Shown: piece after piece, positions 33,256 through 42,450 of the stretch | How positions within the stretch are numbered: position 1 is the stretch's first letter | Layout: the number at the start of each line of letters is the position of its first letter | Assembly: GCF_965139335.1 (NCBI RefSeq) | Contig: NZ_CBCSEL010000004.1 | DNA length: 64,000 bases | Source: Catellicoccus marimammalium | GTDB lineage: Bacteria > Bacillota > Bacilli > Lactobacillales > Catellicoccaceae | Reading direction: 5' to 3' (one strand) | Position numbers and translations under genes: made by a program | The notes under the pieces: generated by a model | Seen by the model: the letters and a program-made list of their open reading frames with translations, nothing else | The model's database searches: none | Told to the model about the DNA's origin: nothing

Positions 33256-34263
33256 TTATAGCATATTTTCTTTTTGTTCAAAGTCATGGACAATATGTGG
33301 AATCACTTCTCCATCAACCATCGCTTCAATTTGTTCAATACAAGCGACAATTGTATCTACTGTAGAAGAGCCATGGGTTTTAATTACTGGTGCTTTAACC
33401 CCCATTAATACAGCTCCATTATGAGAAGTATAATCCATTTTTGCTTTTAATTTTTTAAAAGCAGGTCCTAATAACACAGCTCCCAATTTCCCACGTAGTC
33501 CTAATTCTAAAATGTTTTGTTTTAATAGGCGAACCACAGATAAGGCAGTTCCTTCAATAGATTTCAATACGGCATTGCCAGTAAAGCCATCAGCCACAAC
33601 AACATCAGCGACACCATTTAAAATTTCTCTTGCTTCAATATTACCGATAAAGTTAATTTCTTTATTTTCTGATAATAGTTGATAAGCTTCTTTTGTTAAA
33701 GGATTCCCTTTCGTTTTTTCTGTTCCATTATTTAACAAAGCGACACGAGGATTTTTCACCCCACGAGCTAATTGAGCATAGGTACTTCCTAATACTGCAT
33801 AATCATTTAAATATTCTGGTTTACTTTCAGCATTCGCACCAAGGTCAATAAAATCAACGCCACCTTCTCCTTTAACTACAGGTAAAGTAGTCATTAGTCC
33901 TGGGCGCTCAATATTAGAAATGCGACCAATAAATAATAATCCTGCTGCTAAAAGAGCTCCAGTATTTCCCGCAGATAAAATCGCATCTGCTTGTCCTTCT
34001 TTTACTGATTTTGCAGCTACTACTAAAGAAGAATCTTTTTTTCTACGTACTGCACGTACCGGCTCATCTTCATAATCAATGACTTCGGTTGTTGGTACTA
34101 CTTCAATTCCTTCTACAGGATTGGGTAAATATGTCTGAATTTCTTTTTCATCCCCAAATAAAATAAATTCTAAATGTGGATATTTTTGTTTTGCTTTTAA
34201 AACCCCAGGAACCATTACCGCAGCTCCTTGGTCTCCTCCCATCGCATCAATTGCAATTTTCAT
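33256..34263 (-). CDS. plsX: Phosphate acyltransferase PlsX
   Basis: A 335-residue soluble enzyme that makes acyl-phosphate from acyl-ACP for PlsY in phospholipid synthesis. It has the family start MKIAIDAMGGDQGAAVMVPG, DEPVRAVRRKKDSSLVVA and LSAGNTGALLAAGLLFIGRI. AAGGAGAG precedes the ATG. It sits between recG and acpP, as in many Firmicutes. Confidence 0.96.
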   Translation of the reverse strand: MKIAIDAMGGDQGAAVMVPGVLKAKQKYPHLEFILFGDEKEIQTYLPNPVEGIEVVPTTEVIDYEDEPVRAVRRKKDSSLVVAAKSVKEGQADAILSAGNTGALLAAGLLFIGRISNIERPGLMTTLPVVKGEGGVDFIDLGANAESKPEYLNDYAVLGSTYAQLARGVKNPRVALLNNGTEKTKGNPLTKEAYQLLSENKEINFIGNIEAREILNGVADVVVADGFTGNAVLKSIEGTALSVVRLLKQNILELGLRGKLGAVLLGPAFKKLKAKMDYTSHNGAVLMGVKAPVIKTHGSSTVDTIVACIEQIEAMVDGEVIPHIVHDFEQKENML

Positions 34264-34280
34264 TTCTTACTCTCCTTTAA

Positions 34281-36293
34281 CTACCAACCATAAGTTTTTT
34301 GATGTTGCTCTAACCAATAAACTAACGGTTGATTTTGATCTTCTTTTTTCCAATCTTTCATAGTAAATTCTGCTACATCTTCCATCGCACAAGCAATCAT
34401 TTTCGCATCTTGTTCTGGTTGTAATAATTTAAACTGCCATAGACCTGATTGACGCTCACCTAAAAAATCACCCGGTCCACGTTGTTCTAAATCAAATTGA
34501 CTAAGTACAAAACCATCTGTTGTTTCTTCTAAACAACGCAAGCGTTGAATCGCTTCTGCATTTTTGGCATTTGAAAGTAATAGACACGTCGATGGTTTTT
34601 CTCCTCGACCCACTCTTCCTCGTAGCTGATGTAATTGTGCTACACCAAAGCGATCTGCATCTTGAATAATCATGCAAGTCGCATTCGGCACATTGACTCC
34701 TACTTCAATGACCGTTGTAGAGATTAAAACTTGAATTTCATTGTTAGAAAACTGACGCATCAATTGATCTTTTTCTTCTCCTTTTATCTTACCATGTAAT
34801 AGGCCCACTTGATAATCTGGAAAACGAGATTGAATTTCTTCATAGACCGCCGTGGCATTTTGAACACTTAAGGCCTCACTTTCCTCAATTAAAGGACAAA
34901 CTACATAAATTTGTTCTCCTCGGGCAAGTGTTTGCGTCATTTGCTCTAAAATGGTTTCCTTTTGATCAAAAGAAAGATAATGCGTTTGAATCGGTTTTCG
35001 CCCTGCAGGTAACGTTTTAATCGTGGAAATATCTAGATACCCTGCCGTCATTTGCGCTAACGTTCTTGGGATAGGAGTGGCAGTCATCATTAAAATATCC
35101 ACTGCTTCTCCCTTATCAATTAATGCTTGACGTTGGCGTACTCCAAAACGATGTTGTTCATCAATAATCGCTAGCCCTAAATCTGCATAATGAATTTCTT
35201 TTTGCATAATGGCATGAGTCCCTACCACAATATCAATCGTTCCTTCTTCTAATCCCTTTTCGATTGCTTCTCGTTCTTTTTTAGGTGTCGAGCCAGTAAG
35301 ACAAGCATAATGAATGTCAGAAGGTAAGACCTCTTCCATATTTTTAAAATGCTGCTCTGCTAAAATCTCTGTAGGTACCATCAAAGCGGTCTGTTTACCA
35401 GCAGTTGTCATCGCATAAGCGGCTAAAATGGCGACAATCGTTTTTCCACATCCTACATCTCCTTGAATCAAACGATTCATTGGTTGGCTTTTTTTCATAT
35501 CTCGACAAATTTCATTCATTACCTTTTTTTGATCTGGTGTTAATTCATAAGGTAAAGTGCGAATGAATGCTTTTAATTGTTCATTATTATAACTATGAGT
35601 GGCATTTTCTGTCGCTTCTTGCTTTTTCAATTCTTTTAATTGTAATTGCCACAAAAAAGCCTCTTCATAAGCCAAGCGACGTCTTGCTTGTTGATATTCT
35701 GTTTTCGTTTGTGGTTGATGAATCCAGTGTAAAGCTTCTTTTCTTGAACAAAGGCGATATTTTTCAAGATACTTTTGTGGCAAAATTTCTGGTAAGACAG
35801 AAGAAAACTGGTCTAAAGCAACTTGAATCCATTTTTGAATGGTTTTGGCCTTAATTTCTTTTGAAGCATGATAAATGGGCTCCCATTCTTCTTTTGTCTT
35901 TGGCACAATTTTAATTCCCGATAAAACATTACGACTTGGATTCCATTTTCCATAAATAGCAATTTCTTCTCCACAACGAATTTGTTTTTTCAAAAAGGGT
36001 TGATTGAAAAAAGTTACTCGAACCGGACGGCCTTGACTAAATAAAACAAAAGAAGCTCGACTTTTCTTTCCACCATAAAATTGAACGGTACAAGGGCGAA
36101 TCACTTCTCCTTTAAGTACTACTTTTTCTTCGGTAGAAAAATCAAAAGTCTCATTTTCTCGTAAGTCTGTAAAGCGAAAAGGATAATACGTTAATAAATC
36201 TTCAATGGTGAAAATCCCTAATTTTTGTAGCGCTCCCTTTGTTTTGGCACCAATCCCTTTGATTTGTCCAACCTCTTCATAAATACTTGGCAT
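34281..36293 (-). CDS. recG: ATP-dependent DNA helicase RecG
   Basis: A 670-residue branch-migration helicase that remodels stalled forks. It has the N-terminal wedge/OB domain (about 60-150), motif I GDVGCGKT, motif II DEQHRFGVRQR, motif III MTATPIPRTL, and the C-terminal GRVGRGEKPSTCLLL and QRGPGDFLG segments. I place the start at the ATG at 36293 behind AGGGGG; the longer frame opens in the upstream terminator. The fakA terminator lies directly upstream. Confidence 0.95.
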   Translation of the reverse strand: MPSIYEEVGQIKGIGAKTKGALQKLGIFTIEDLLTYYPFRFTDLRENETFDFSTEEKVVLKGEVIRPCTVQFYGGKKSRASFVLFSQGRPVRVTFFNQPFLKKQIRCGEEIAIYGKWNPSRNVLSGIKIVPKTKEEWEPIYHASKEIKAKTIQKWIQVALDQFSSVLPEILPQKYLEKYRLCSRKEALHWIHQPQTKTEYQQARRRLAYEEAFLWQLQLKELKKQEATENATHSYNNEQLKAFIRTLPYELTPDQKKVMNEICRDMKKSQPMNRLIQGDVGCGKTIVAILAAYAMTTAGKQTALMVPTEILAEQHFKNMEEVLPSDIHYACLTGSTPKKEREAIEKGLEEGTIDIVVGTHAIMQKEIHYADLGLAIIDEQHRFGVRQRQALIDKGEAVDILMMTATPIPRTLAQMTAGYLDISTIKTLPAGRKPIQTHYLSFDQKETILEQMTQTLARGEQIYVVCPLIEESEALSVQNATAVYEEIQSRFPDYQVGLLHGKIKGEEKDQLMRQFSNNEIQVLISTTVIEVGVNVPNATCMIIQDADRFGVAQLHQLRGRVGRGEKPSTCLLLSNAKNAEAIQRLRCLEETTDGFVLSQFDLEQRGPGDFLGERQSGLWQFKLLQPEQDAKMIACAMEDVAEFTMKDWKKEDQNQPLVYWLEQHQKTYGW

Positions 36294-36310
36294 TAATATC
36301 CCCCTTTTAC

Positions 36311-36346
36311 TAAAAAAAGAGCTGGGTAGATGTCCCAACTCTTTGT
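36311..36346 (-). terminator. Intrinsic terminator after fakA
   Basis: AAAGAGTTGGG and CCCAGCTCTTT (36344-36316) form a stem with one mismatch, followed on the minus strand by seven T residues. The T tract ends about a dozen bases ahead of the recG Shine-Dalgarno sequence. Confidence 0.8.
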
Positions 36347-36349
36347 ACT

Positions 36350-38017
36350 TTATTCTACAGAGAAAAGATAAGGATAAACAGGTTGATCTCCTTGATGGAT
36401 TTCAATTTCCAATTCATCATCCATTGCTAATAATGCTTCTTCGATTTCTTCAGCAACTTCCATCGTACCTTCTTCTCCGACTAAAAGAGTTACGATTTCA
36501 CTATCTGCAGTTAGCATTTTTTTCAATGTATCGATCACCGCTTGTTTACAATCAGGATCACAAACAACAATTTGATTATCAATCATACCAATAAATTGAT
36601 CTTTATGAATTTCTAATCCATCAATGGTTGTATCACGAACGGCGGTAGTTACTTGTCCGCTTTGAATTTCTGCAAGAGCGGCAGTCATAGCATCTCCATT
36701 TTCTTCTAACGTTGCTTCTGGATCAAATTGCAACATAGCATTCATTCCTTGAGCAATCGTCTTAGAAGGAACGACAGTTACTGGCAAGTCACAAACTTCA
36801 GCAGCTTGTTCTGCTGCCATAAAGATGTTTTTATTATTTGGTAAAATAATCACTTCTTCTGCGTTTGTTTCTTCAATTGCTTTCACAATATCTTCTGTAC
36901 TTGGGTTCATTGTTTGTCCCCCATTGATAACATGAGATACACCTAAGCTCTTGAATAATTCTTGCAATCCTTTTCCAGCGGCAATGGTTAATACACCCAT
37001 TTTAACTTTTTCTTGTTGTTGTACCACTTCTGTTTTTTCTGATTCTAAAATCGTTTCGTGTTGTAAGCGCATATTGTCTACTTTTACTTTGATTAATGCA
37101 CCAAAACGTAGCCCATAAGATAAAACATGTCCAGGATCTTCTGTGTGGACGTGTACTTTCACTACTTCATCATCAGCAACGACTAATAAAGAATCTCCTA
37201 ATTCATTTAAGTAGCTACGGAATGTTTCATAATCGAAAGTATCTGTTACTGTTGGTCCATCTCCTAAACGAACCATAATTTCTGTACAGTAACCATATTT
37301 AATATCTTCAGTCATAAAATGATCTTGCGCACGATCGTGTTGAACGTTAATCATTTGATCCATTTCGTTTTCTGAAGGTTGATGTACTTTTACTTCTACA
37401 TCTCCAGTTAAAGCACCTAAAAATCCTTCATAAACAAAAAGAAGACCCTGTCCACCACTATCTACTAAACCAACTTCTTTTAATACAGGAAGTTGATTAG
37501 TTGTATTTGCCAACGCTTCTTTTGCACGTTGGACTACACATTGCATTACTTCTACGCAATCTTCTGTTTCTTTTGCTTTTGCTTCCCCAGCTAAGGCTGC
37601 TTCACGCGCAACGGTTAAGATCGTTCCTTCTACTGGTTTCATTACTGCTTTATAAGCTACATCTACTCCACGAATAAACGCAGCAGCTAAACTTTTAGCA
37701 TCTAAATATTCTAAAGTTTCTACTTCTTTAGAAAAGCCACGGAATAATTGAGATAAAATTACGCCAGAATTTCCACGAGCGCCCATTAATAATCCTTTAG
37801 AGAAAGTTTTATTTAATTCTCCTACATGTTCGCTTGTTGATTTTTGTGTGGCGTCATTCCCACTGGTCATTGTTAAATTCATATTTGTTCCTGTATCCCC
37901 GTCTGGAACTGGGAATACATTTAATGAGTTTACGTATTCTGCATTTGCACAAAGACGCTCTTGACCGGCTTGAATCATTGTTTTAAAAAGCGTCGCATCG
38001 ATCTTTTGAATTGTCAC
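36350..38017 (-). CDS. fakA: DAK-domain fatty acid kinase subunit FakA (YloV)
   Basis: A 555-residue protein. The N-terminal DhaL/Dak2 ATP-binding domain shows VNSLNVFPVPDGDTGTNM (about 29-46) and KGLLMGARGNSGVILSQLFRG. A middle domain and the C-terminal DAK phosphatase-like domain (EVIILPNNKNI, VVPSKTIAQGMNAML) follow. With FakB partners it phosphorylates exogenous fatty acids. The start is uncertain: GTG 38017 lies inside an AAAGGTG sequence with no separate Shine-Dalgarno. A 188-base leader separates it from the asp23-like gene. Confidence 0.9.
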   Translation of the reverse strand: MTIQKIDATLFKTMIQAGQERLCANAEYVNSLNVFPVPDGDTGTNMNLTMTSGNDATQKSTSEHVGELNKTFSKGLLMGARGNSGVILSQLFRGFSKEVETLEYLDAKSLAAAFIRGVDVAYKAVMKPVEGTILTVAREAALAGEAKAKETEDCVEVMQCVVQRAKEALANTTNQLPVLKEVGLVDSGGQGLLFVYEGFLGALTGDVEVKVHQPSENEMDQMINVQHDRAQDHFMTEDIKYGYCTEIMVRLGDGPTVTDTFDYETFRSYLNELGDSLLVVADDEVVKVHVHTEDPGHVLSYGLRFGALIKVKVDNMRLQHETILESEKTEVVQQQEKVKMGVLTIAAGKGLQELFKSLGVSHVINGGQTMNPSTEDIVKAIEETNAEEVIILPNNKNIFMAAEQAAEVCDLPVTVVPSKTIAQGMNAMLQFDPEATLEENGDAMTAALAEIQSGQVTTAVRDTTIDGLEIHKDQFIGMIDNQIVVCDPDCKQAVIDTLKKMLTADSEIVTLLVGEEGTMEVAEEIEEALLAMDDELEIEIHQGDQPVYPYLFSVE

Positions 38018-38041
38018 CTTTGTTACTGCTATATAAACATC

Positions 38042-38119
38042 GAAAAATAAGAAATTTTCTTATTTTAAAAACTAAAATAGCTTTTCCTTTCTTCATATTT
38101 CAATCATCTTTGATGATTG
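38042..38119 (-). promoter_or_regulatory. Inverted repeats in the asp23-fakA intergenic leader
   Basis: Two stems are visible on the minus strand: CAATCATC/GATGATTG (38119-38101, loop AAA) and AAAATAAGAA/TTCTTATTTT (about 38067-38044), the latter followed by T residues. The second could be a weak attenuator ahead of fakA. Nothing else is seen in this 188-base gap. Confidence 0.4.
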
Positions 38120-38205
38120 TCATTTCCAATCTTTATCCTAATCTTTATTTTATATCATAAGTCATTTCAATGTTTTTATTAGTTCTTAATGACACGGTTA
38201 TCTTC

Positions 38206-38568
38206 TTAGTCTGGTAGGACACGAACTCCTTGTACATAAACGTTCACGGAATTAGCACTAATGCCCAACATTGTTTCTAAACTATATTTTACTGAGTCCT
38301 GTACATTACGAGATACTTCAGAAATTTTTGTTCCATAGCCGACTACAATATAAACATCAATCGCTACTCCATTTTCCTCTTGACGAACAACAACTCCTTT
38401 CGCGTAATTTTCTTTACGCAAAATCTCATTAATGTTATCGCGGATTTGGTTTTTACTTGCCATTCCTACGACACCAAAATTTTCTGTGGTTGCACCGCCA
38501 ACTACCGTTGCAATTACATCATTGGTTACTTCAATCATTCCTGATTGTGTATTCATTTTAACTGTCAT
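38206..38568 (-). CDS. Asp23/Gls24-family envelope stress protein (YloU)
   Basis: A 120-residue Asp23/Gls24 protein with the family pattern ENFGVVGMASKNQIRDNI, GVVVRQEENGVAIDVYIVVGYGTKI and a final ANSVNVYVQGVRV. Members form cytoplasmic structures near the membrane and respond to envelope stress. It precedes fakA, the standard order in Firmicutes (yloU-yloV-recG). AAAGGAGACC precedes the ATG. It begins a transcript after the rpmB terminator. Confidence 0.92.
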   Translation of the reverse strand: MTVKMNTQSGMIEVTNDVIATVVGGATTENFGVVGMASKNQIRDNINEILRKENYAKGVVVRQEENGVAIDVYIVVGYGTKISEVSRNVQDSVKYSLETMLGISANSVNVYVQGVRVLPD

Positions 38569-38634
38569 GCTCAGGTCTCCTTTAGTATAATATTCCTTTT
38601 TTATTATCTATTTTATCATAGGATACAATACCAT

Positions 38635-38674
38635 AAAAGAAAAAGATGACTGAGAGCCCCCTCCCAGTCATCCA
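38635..38674 (-). terminator. Intrinsic terminator after rpmB
   Basis: GATGACTGGGAG and CTCTCAGTCATC (38672-38645, one G-U pair, loop GGGG) are followed on the minus strand by a T-rich tract. Confidence 0.85.
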
Positions 38675-38686
38675 CTCGTTTATTCA

Positions 38687-38875
38687 TTACACACGTTGTA
38701 CTTTACCAGATTTTAATGCGCGAGCTGAAACCCAAACTTTTTTAGGTTTTCCATCTACTAAAATACGAACTTTTTGTAAGTTAGCTTTCCAAGTACGTTT
38801 AGAAGCGTTCATCGCATGAGAACGACGGTTACCGCTTTTAGATTTGCGTCCTGTTACATAACATTGTTTTGCCAT
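38687..38875 (-). CDS. rpmB: Ribosomal protein L28
   Basis: A 62-residue basic protein of the large subunit, with MAKQCYVTGRKSKSGNRRSHA and the KRTWKANLQKVRIL motif. There are no zinc-binding cysteine pairs beyond the single Cys at 5, so it is of the C-minus form. AGGAGG precedes the ATG. It is monocistronic, with a promoter upstream and a terminator downstream. Confidence 0.97.
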   Translation of the reverse strand: MAKQCYVTGRKSKSGNRRSHAMNASKRTWKANLQKVRILVDGKPKKVWVSARALKSGKVQRV

Positions 38876-38936
38876 GTCGTGTTTCCTCCTTCATATTGTT
38901 GAATTCTATTGTGTAGGTTCTAATGCCTACTAGCAA

Positions 38937-38965
38937 ATTATATCACACCATATTTACGATTTTAA
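38937..38965 (-). promoter_or_regulatory. Promoter of rpmB
   Basis: An extended -10 TGATATAAT (38945-38937) with a weak -35 TTAAAA (38965-38960, 17-base spacer) precedes a leader of about 55 bases. The leader holds a small GTAGG/CCTAC hairpin (38930-38913). Confidence 0.55.
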
Positions 38966-39017
38966 AAATGGGTTACATACCTTTTAAATTTAACATATTC
39001 ATTTCTATTTGACAAGA

Positions 39018-39662
39018 CTATTCTTGTAATTGAAGAAGTGCCTCTTGCCAATTAGAATGATGGAATAAATAAGAACCACTCACTAAAACTTCAGCACCTG
39101 CTTTTATACAAGAGGAGGCTGTTTTGTCATTAATTCCACCATCTACTTCAATATCATACGTATAGCCAAATTCTTCACGTAATGCTTTTGCCTCAGCGAT
39201 TTTTGCTAATTGACTTTCTAAAAAGGATTGGCCACCAAATCCTGGATTAACAGTCATAATTAGTAAGCGATCAACTAAAGGTAAAAGTTCTTTAACACTT
39301 GCTAAAGAAGTGCCCGGGTTTAAAGCTAACCCTACTTTAACTCCTTGCTCTTGAATCATTTGTAATGCACGATAAGGATGAACTGTACTTTCGGCATGAA
39401 TTGTTAAATAATCTGCACCTGCATTGATAAAATCCATAATCATTGCTTCTGGATGTTCTACCATCAAATGCACATCACAAATAGCGGTGCTATTTTTTTT
39501 CAATACTTTAACAATTTCTTGGCTATATCCTAAGTTAGGAACAAAGTGACGATCCATAACATCAATATGGAAGGTATCTACTCCTAATGTCATCATTTGT
39601 TCTATTTGTTTGCCAAATTCCCATAGATTTGCACTTAAAATTGAGGGAGCAATCGTTACCAT
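39018..39662 (-). CDS. rpe: Ribulose-phosphate 3-epimerase
   Basis: A 214-residue TIM-barrel epimerase of the pentose phosphate pathway, linking ribulose 5-phosphate and xylulose 5-phosphate. Motifs are VTIAPSILSANLWEF, FHIDVMDRHFVPNLG (metal-binding His/Asp), MTVNPGFGGQSF and IEVDGGI. It starts one base after the rsgA stop, the common rsgA-rpe arrangement at the end of the prkC cluster. No terminator is seen after it. Confidence 0.96.
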   Translation of the reverse strand: MVTIAPSILSANLWEFGKQIEQMMTLGVDTFHIDVMDRHFVPNLGYSQEIVKVLKKNSTAICDVHLMVEHPEAMIMDFINAGADYLTIHAESTVHPYRALQMIQEQGVKVGLALNPGTSLASVKELLPLVDRLLIMTVNPGFGGQSFLESQLAKIAEAKALREEFGYTYDIEVDGGINDKTASSCIKAGAEVLVSGSYLFHHSNWQEALLQLQE

Positions 39663-39663
39663 C

Positions 39664-40557
39664 TTAACGACCTTCTTTCTTTTTCTTTTGATATTGGGGA
39701 CGCTGATTTGCTAGTTCTGTTTGTAGCAACTCATAGCGTTCATAACGCTCTTGATTTAATTTTCCTTCTGCAACAGCTTCTTTTACTGCACAACTCGGTT
39801 CTTTTAAATGTAAACAGCTTCTAAATTTACATTGTGGAGCTAATGCTCGATATTCTACAAAACATTGAGCAAGTTCTGTCGCATCCACCTCTAAATCTAG
39901 GGAACTAAATCCTGGAGTATCAACAATCCATCCATCATGAATCGACCATAGCTCGGTGTGACGTGTCGTATGACGACCACGCCCCAATGCTTGAGAAACT
40001 TCTCCAATTTCTCGTTTTCCTTCAGGATGTAAAGCATTCAAGAGTGTAGATTTTCCTACTCCAGATTGCCCCATTAATACTGTTAATTCATCCTTCAAAT
40101 AAGAGAACAATTCTGGATTAACGATTCCTTCTTCTCCAAACAAAACTGGATACCCTAAAGCCATATACTGCTCTTTATAATTTTCTATTGCTTCTCTTTC
40201 TTCAGTAGTTAATAAATCAATTTTGGACCAATAAAGAATCGTCTTCATTCCTAAAGACTCTGCTTGAACTAAAAAGCGATCCAGTAACAGAGGAGAAAAA
40301 TTAGGATCTTTCACGCTCATAACAATGATTACTTGACTGACATTGGCAACATGAGGTCGTTTTAATTCACTCGTTCTTGGATAAATTTTTGTAATCATCC
40401 CATCGACTTCACTAGTGCTTTCAAACTCAACCCAATCTCCTACGAGTGGACTTTCACCTTTTTTACGAAAATTTCCTCGCGCTCGTGTTTGATACGTCTC
40501 ATTTCCTTTTTGAATATAATAAAATCCACTTAATGCTTTATAAATTTGTCCTTTCAC
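39664..40557 (-). CDS. rsgA: Ribosome small-subunit GTPase RsgA
   Basis: A 297-residue circularly permuted GTPase for late 30S maturation. It has an N-terminal OB fold (about 1-65), the GTPase motifs in permuted order (SKIDLL, then MGQSGVGKSTLLNAL, then DTPGFSSLDL) and a C-terminal zinc motif CKFRSCLHLKEPSC. It starts at GTG with GGAGG seven bases upstream, a site that overlaps the prkC stop region. Confidence 0.96.
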   Translation of the reverse strand: MKGQIYKALSGFYYIQKGNETYQTRARGNFRKKGESPLVGDWVEFESTSEVDGMITKIYPRTSELKRPHVANVSQVIIVMSVKDPNFSPLLLDRFLVQAESLGMKTILYWSKIDLLTTEEREAIENYKEQYMALGYPVLFGEEGIVNPELFSYLKDELTVLMGQSGVGKSTLLNALHPEGKREIGEVSQALGRGRHTTRHTELWSIHDGWIVDTPGFSSLDLEVDATELAQCFVEYRALAPQCKFRSCLHLKEPSCAVKEAVAEGKLNQERYERYELLQTELANQRPQYQKKKKEGR

Positions 40558-40569
40558 GCAAAACCTCCG

Positions 40570-42450
40570 TTAATGATTTGTATTTTCTACTGCTGGTGCC
40601 TCGGATGCACCATTATTTGGTTCTACTGCCGGTGCTTCTGTAGGAGCACTTTGTTGTGTAGACTCTGGAGTATGTTCCTCACTTACCGCTGGCGCCTCAG
40701 ATGCCGGAGTAGAAGATGGCGTTGTTGGATTTACTGGTGCTTCAGATTGTGGTCGATTTTCTGAAGCAGGCGTTCCTTCATAAGAGTTTCCACTACTTGT
40801 TTCTTTGTCACTTGCTAAAGTAACAACTACAGAATCACCAATACTCATATCTGTATTTGAACTTGGCTCTTGACGAAGAACGGTTCCTTTTTCTTTATTA
40901 CTTGGTTCATATTTCCAAATGACATGTAGACCATTACGACTTAAATATTGTTCTACTTCACTTTGACTCCAACCAGACATATCTTCTAAAGGTAATCCTG
41001 AAGATCCAACACTGACAAGAAGAGAAATTTTATCTTTTCCTACTGTCAATTTTGTTTGTGCGCTTGGTTCTTGCTCAAAGATCATATTTTTATCAAAAGT
41101 ACTATTCAAACATTTGGTAATTTCAATATCTTTTTTATTCCAACCATCATTTTCTAAAGAGGCCACTACATCATCGATATTTTGTCCTAAAACATTTTTC
41201 ATCGTATAACTTTCAGTACCTCGACTAACAATCAACAGAACTTTTTTATAACGTTTTACCGTCGTTCCTTCTTTTGGTTTTGTTCGAATGACATGATTTT
41301 TTGGAATCGAAGAATCAAATTCATATTCGACATCGTCAATTTTCAAATGTTGTTTTTGTAAAATTTGTTCCGCTTCATTTACTGATTTTCCAGTTAAATC
41401 AGGCACTGAAGTTTTTGGTTGTAAAAAGAAGGAGCCTACACCCAATAAAAGAAGGAGAAGTAACACCCATAACCACCATTTGCGTTNCTTTTTCTNCTTC
41501 TTTTTCTTTTTTGTTTCTTGTTTTGGTGGTTCTACTTCTTTTTGTTGTTCTTTTTCTTTTTCTGCTTGTTTTTTCTGTGCTAATTCAGCTTGTTCTTTTT
41601 TAGTTAAAAAGACAGGCTCATTAACACGAGTCGCTGAAAGAACTGTACTTAAATCTTCGGACATTTCATTGACACTTCGATAGCGTTCATTTGGATCTTT
41701 CGCTGTCGCTTTAAAAATTACATTTTCTAACGCTTGCGGAATGTTAGGGTTTACCTTACGAACAGAAGGAATTTCTTCTTGGAAGTGTTTCAAAGCAATC
41801 GAAACCGCAGACTCTCCATCAAAAGGAACCTTCCCTGTCAAAAGCTCATATAAAATAATTCCTAATGCATAAATATCAGACTGTGGTATCGCATTCGCTC
41901 CTCTGGCTTGTTCTGGAGATAAATAATGGACAGAACCTAATAACGTGCTTGTTTGCGTAATGGAAGTTTCCGAAAGAGCTACTGCAATTCCAAAGTCAGT
42001 AATTTTACATTCTCCTGCACCGTTAATTAAAATGTTTTGTGGTTTTAAATCACGGTGGATAATGCGATGTTGGTGAGCAACTGCTACAGCAGATAGAATT
42101 TGTTGCATAATATCTACTGCTTTATCAAAAGAAATCGGTGCATTTTCGTAGATATAAGTTTTTAAGTCTGTTCCTTTGACGTATTCCATAACAATGTATT
42201 GCAAGCCGTGGTCTTCACCAATATCATAAATCTCTACCACATTTGGATGGACAATTTCACTTGCTGCCAAAGCTTCTCTTTGAAAACGCTGCAACGCTTT
42301 AGGATCATTTTGAAAGTCAAAACGCAAAATTTTTACTGCGACTTCTCGATTTAAAATTAAATCATAAGCTAAATAAACTTTAGCCATTCCACCGCTACCA
42401 ATTCCACGGATAATTTCATAACGACCATTAATCTTTTGTCCTACTTCCAT
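40570..42450 (-). CDS. prkC: PASTA-domain serine/threonine kinase
   Basis: A 626-residue membrane kinase that senses peptidoglycan. The kinase domain has GSGGMAKVYLA, Lys40 in VAVKIL, HRDLKPQNIL and DFG. A Lys/Glu-rich juxtamembrane part (about 275-324) precedes one transmembrane span (about 327-345). Three PASTA repeats (about 349-415, 416-485, 486-550) follow. A Pro/Thr/Ser/Glu tail contains repeated SEAPAV motifs. Codons 319 and 322 each hold an unresolved base. It overlaps the stp stop by one base. Known targets of such kinases include division and wall-synthesis proteins, and often WalR. Confidence 0.95.
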   Translation of the reverse strand: MEVGQKINGRYEIIRGIGSGGMAKVYLAYDLILNREVAVKILRFDFQNDPKALQRFQREALAASEIVHPNVVEIYDIGEDHGLQYIVMEYVKGTDLKTYIYENAPISFDKAVDIMQQILSAVAVAHQHRIIHRDLKPQNILINGAGECKITDFGIAVALSETSITQTSTLLGSVHYLSPEQARGANAIPQSDIYALGIILYELLTGKVPFDGESAVSIALKHFQEEIPSVRKVNPNIPQALENVIFKATAKDPNERYRSVNEMSEDLSTVLSATRVNEPVFLTKKEQAELAQKKQAEKEKEQQKEVEPPKQETKKKKKXKKXRKWWLWVLLLLLLLGVGSFFLQPKTSVPDLTGKSVNEAEQILQKQHLKIDDVEYEFDSSIPKNHVIRTKPKEGTTVKRYKKVLLIVSRGTESYTMKNVLGQNIDDVVASLENDGWNKKDIEITKCLNSTFDKNMIFEQEPSAQTKLTVGKDKISLLVSVGSSGLPLEDMSGWSQSEVEQYLSRNGLHVIWKYEPSNKEKGTVLRQEPSSNTDMSIGDSVVVTLASDKETSSGNSYEGTPASENRPQSEAPVNPTTPSSTPASEAPAVSEEHTPESTQQSAPTEAPAVEPNNGASEAPAVENTNH

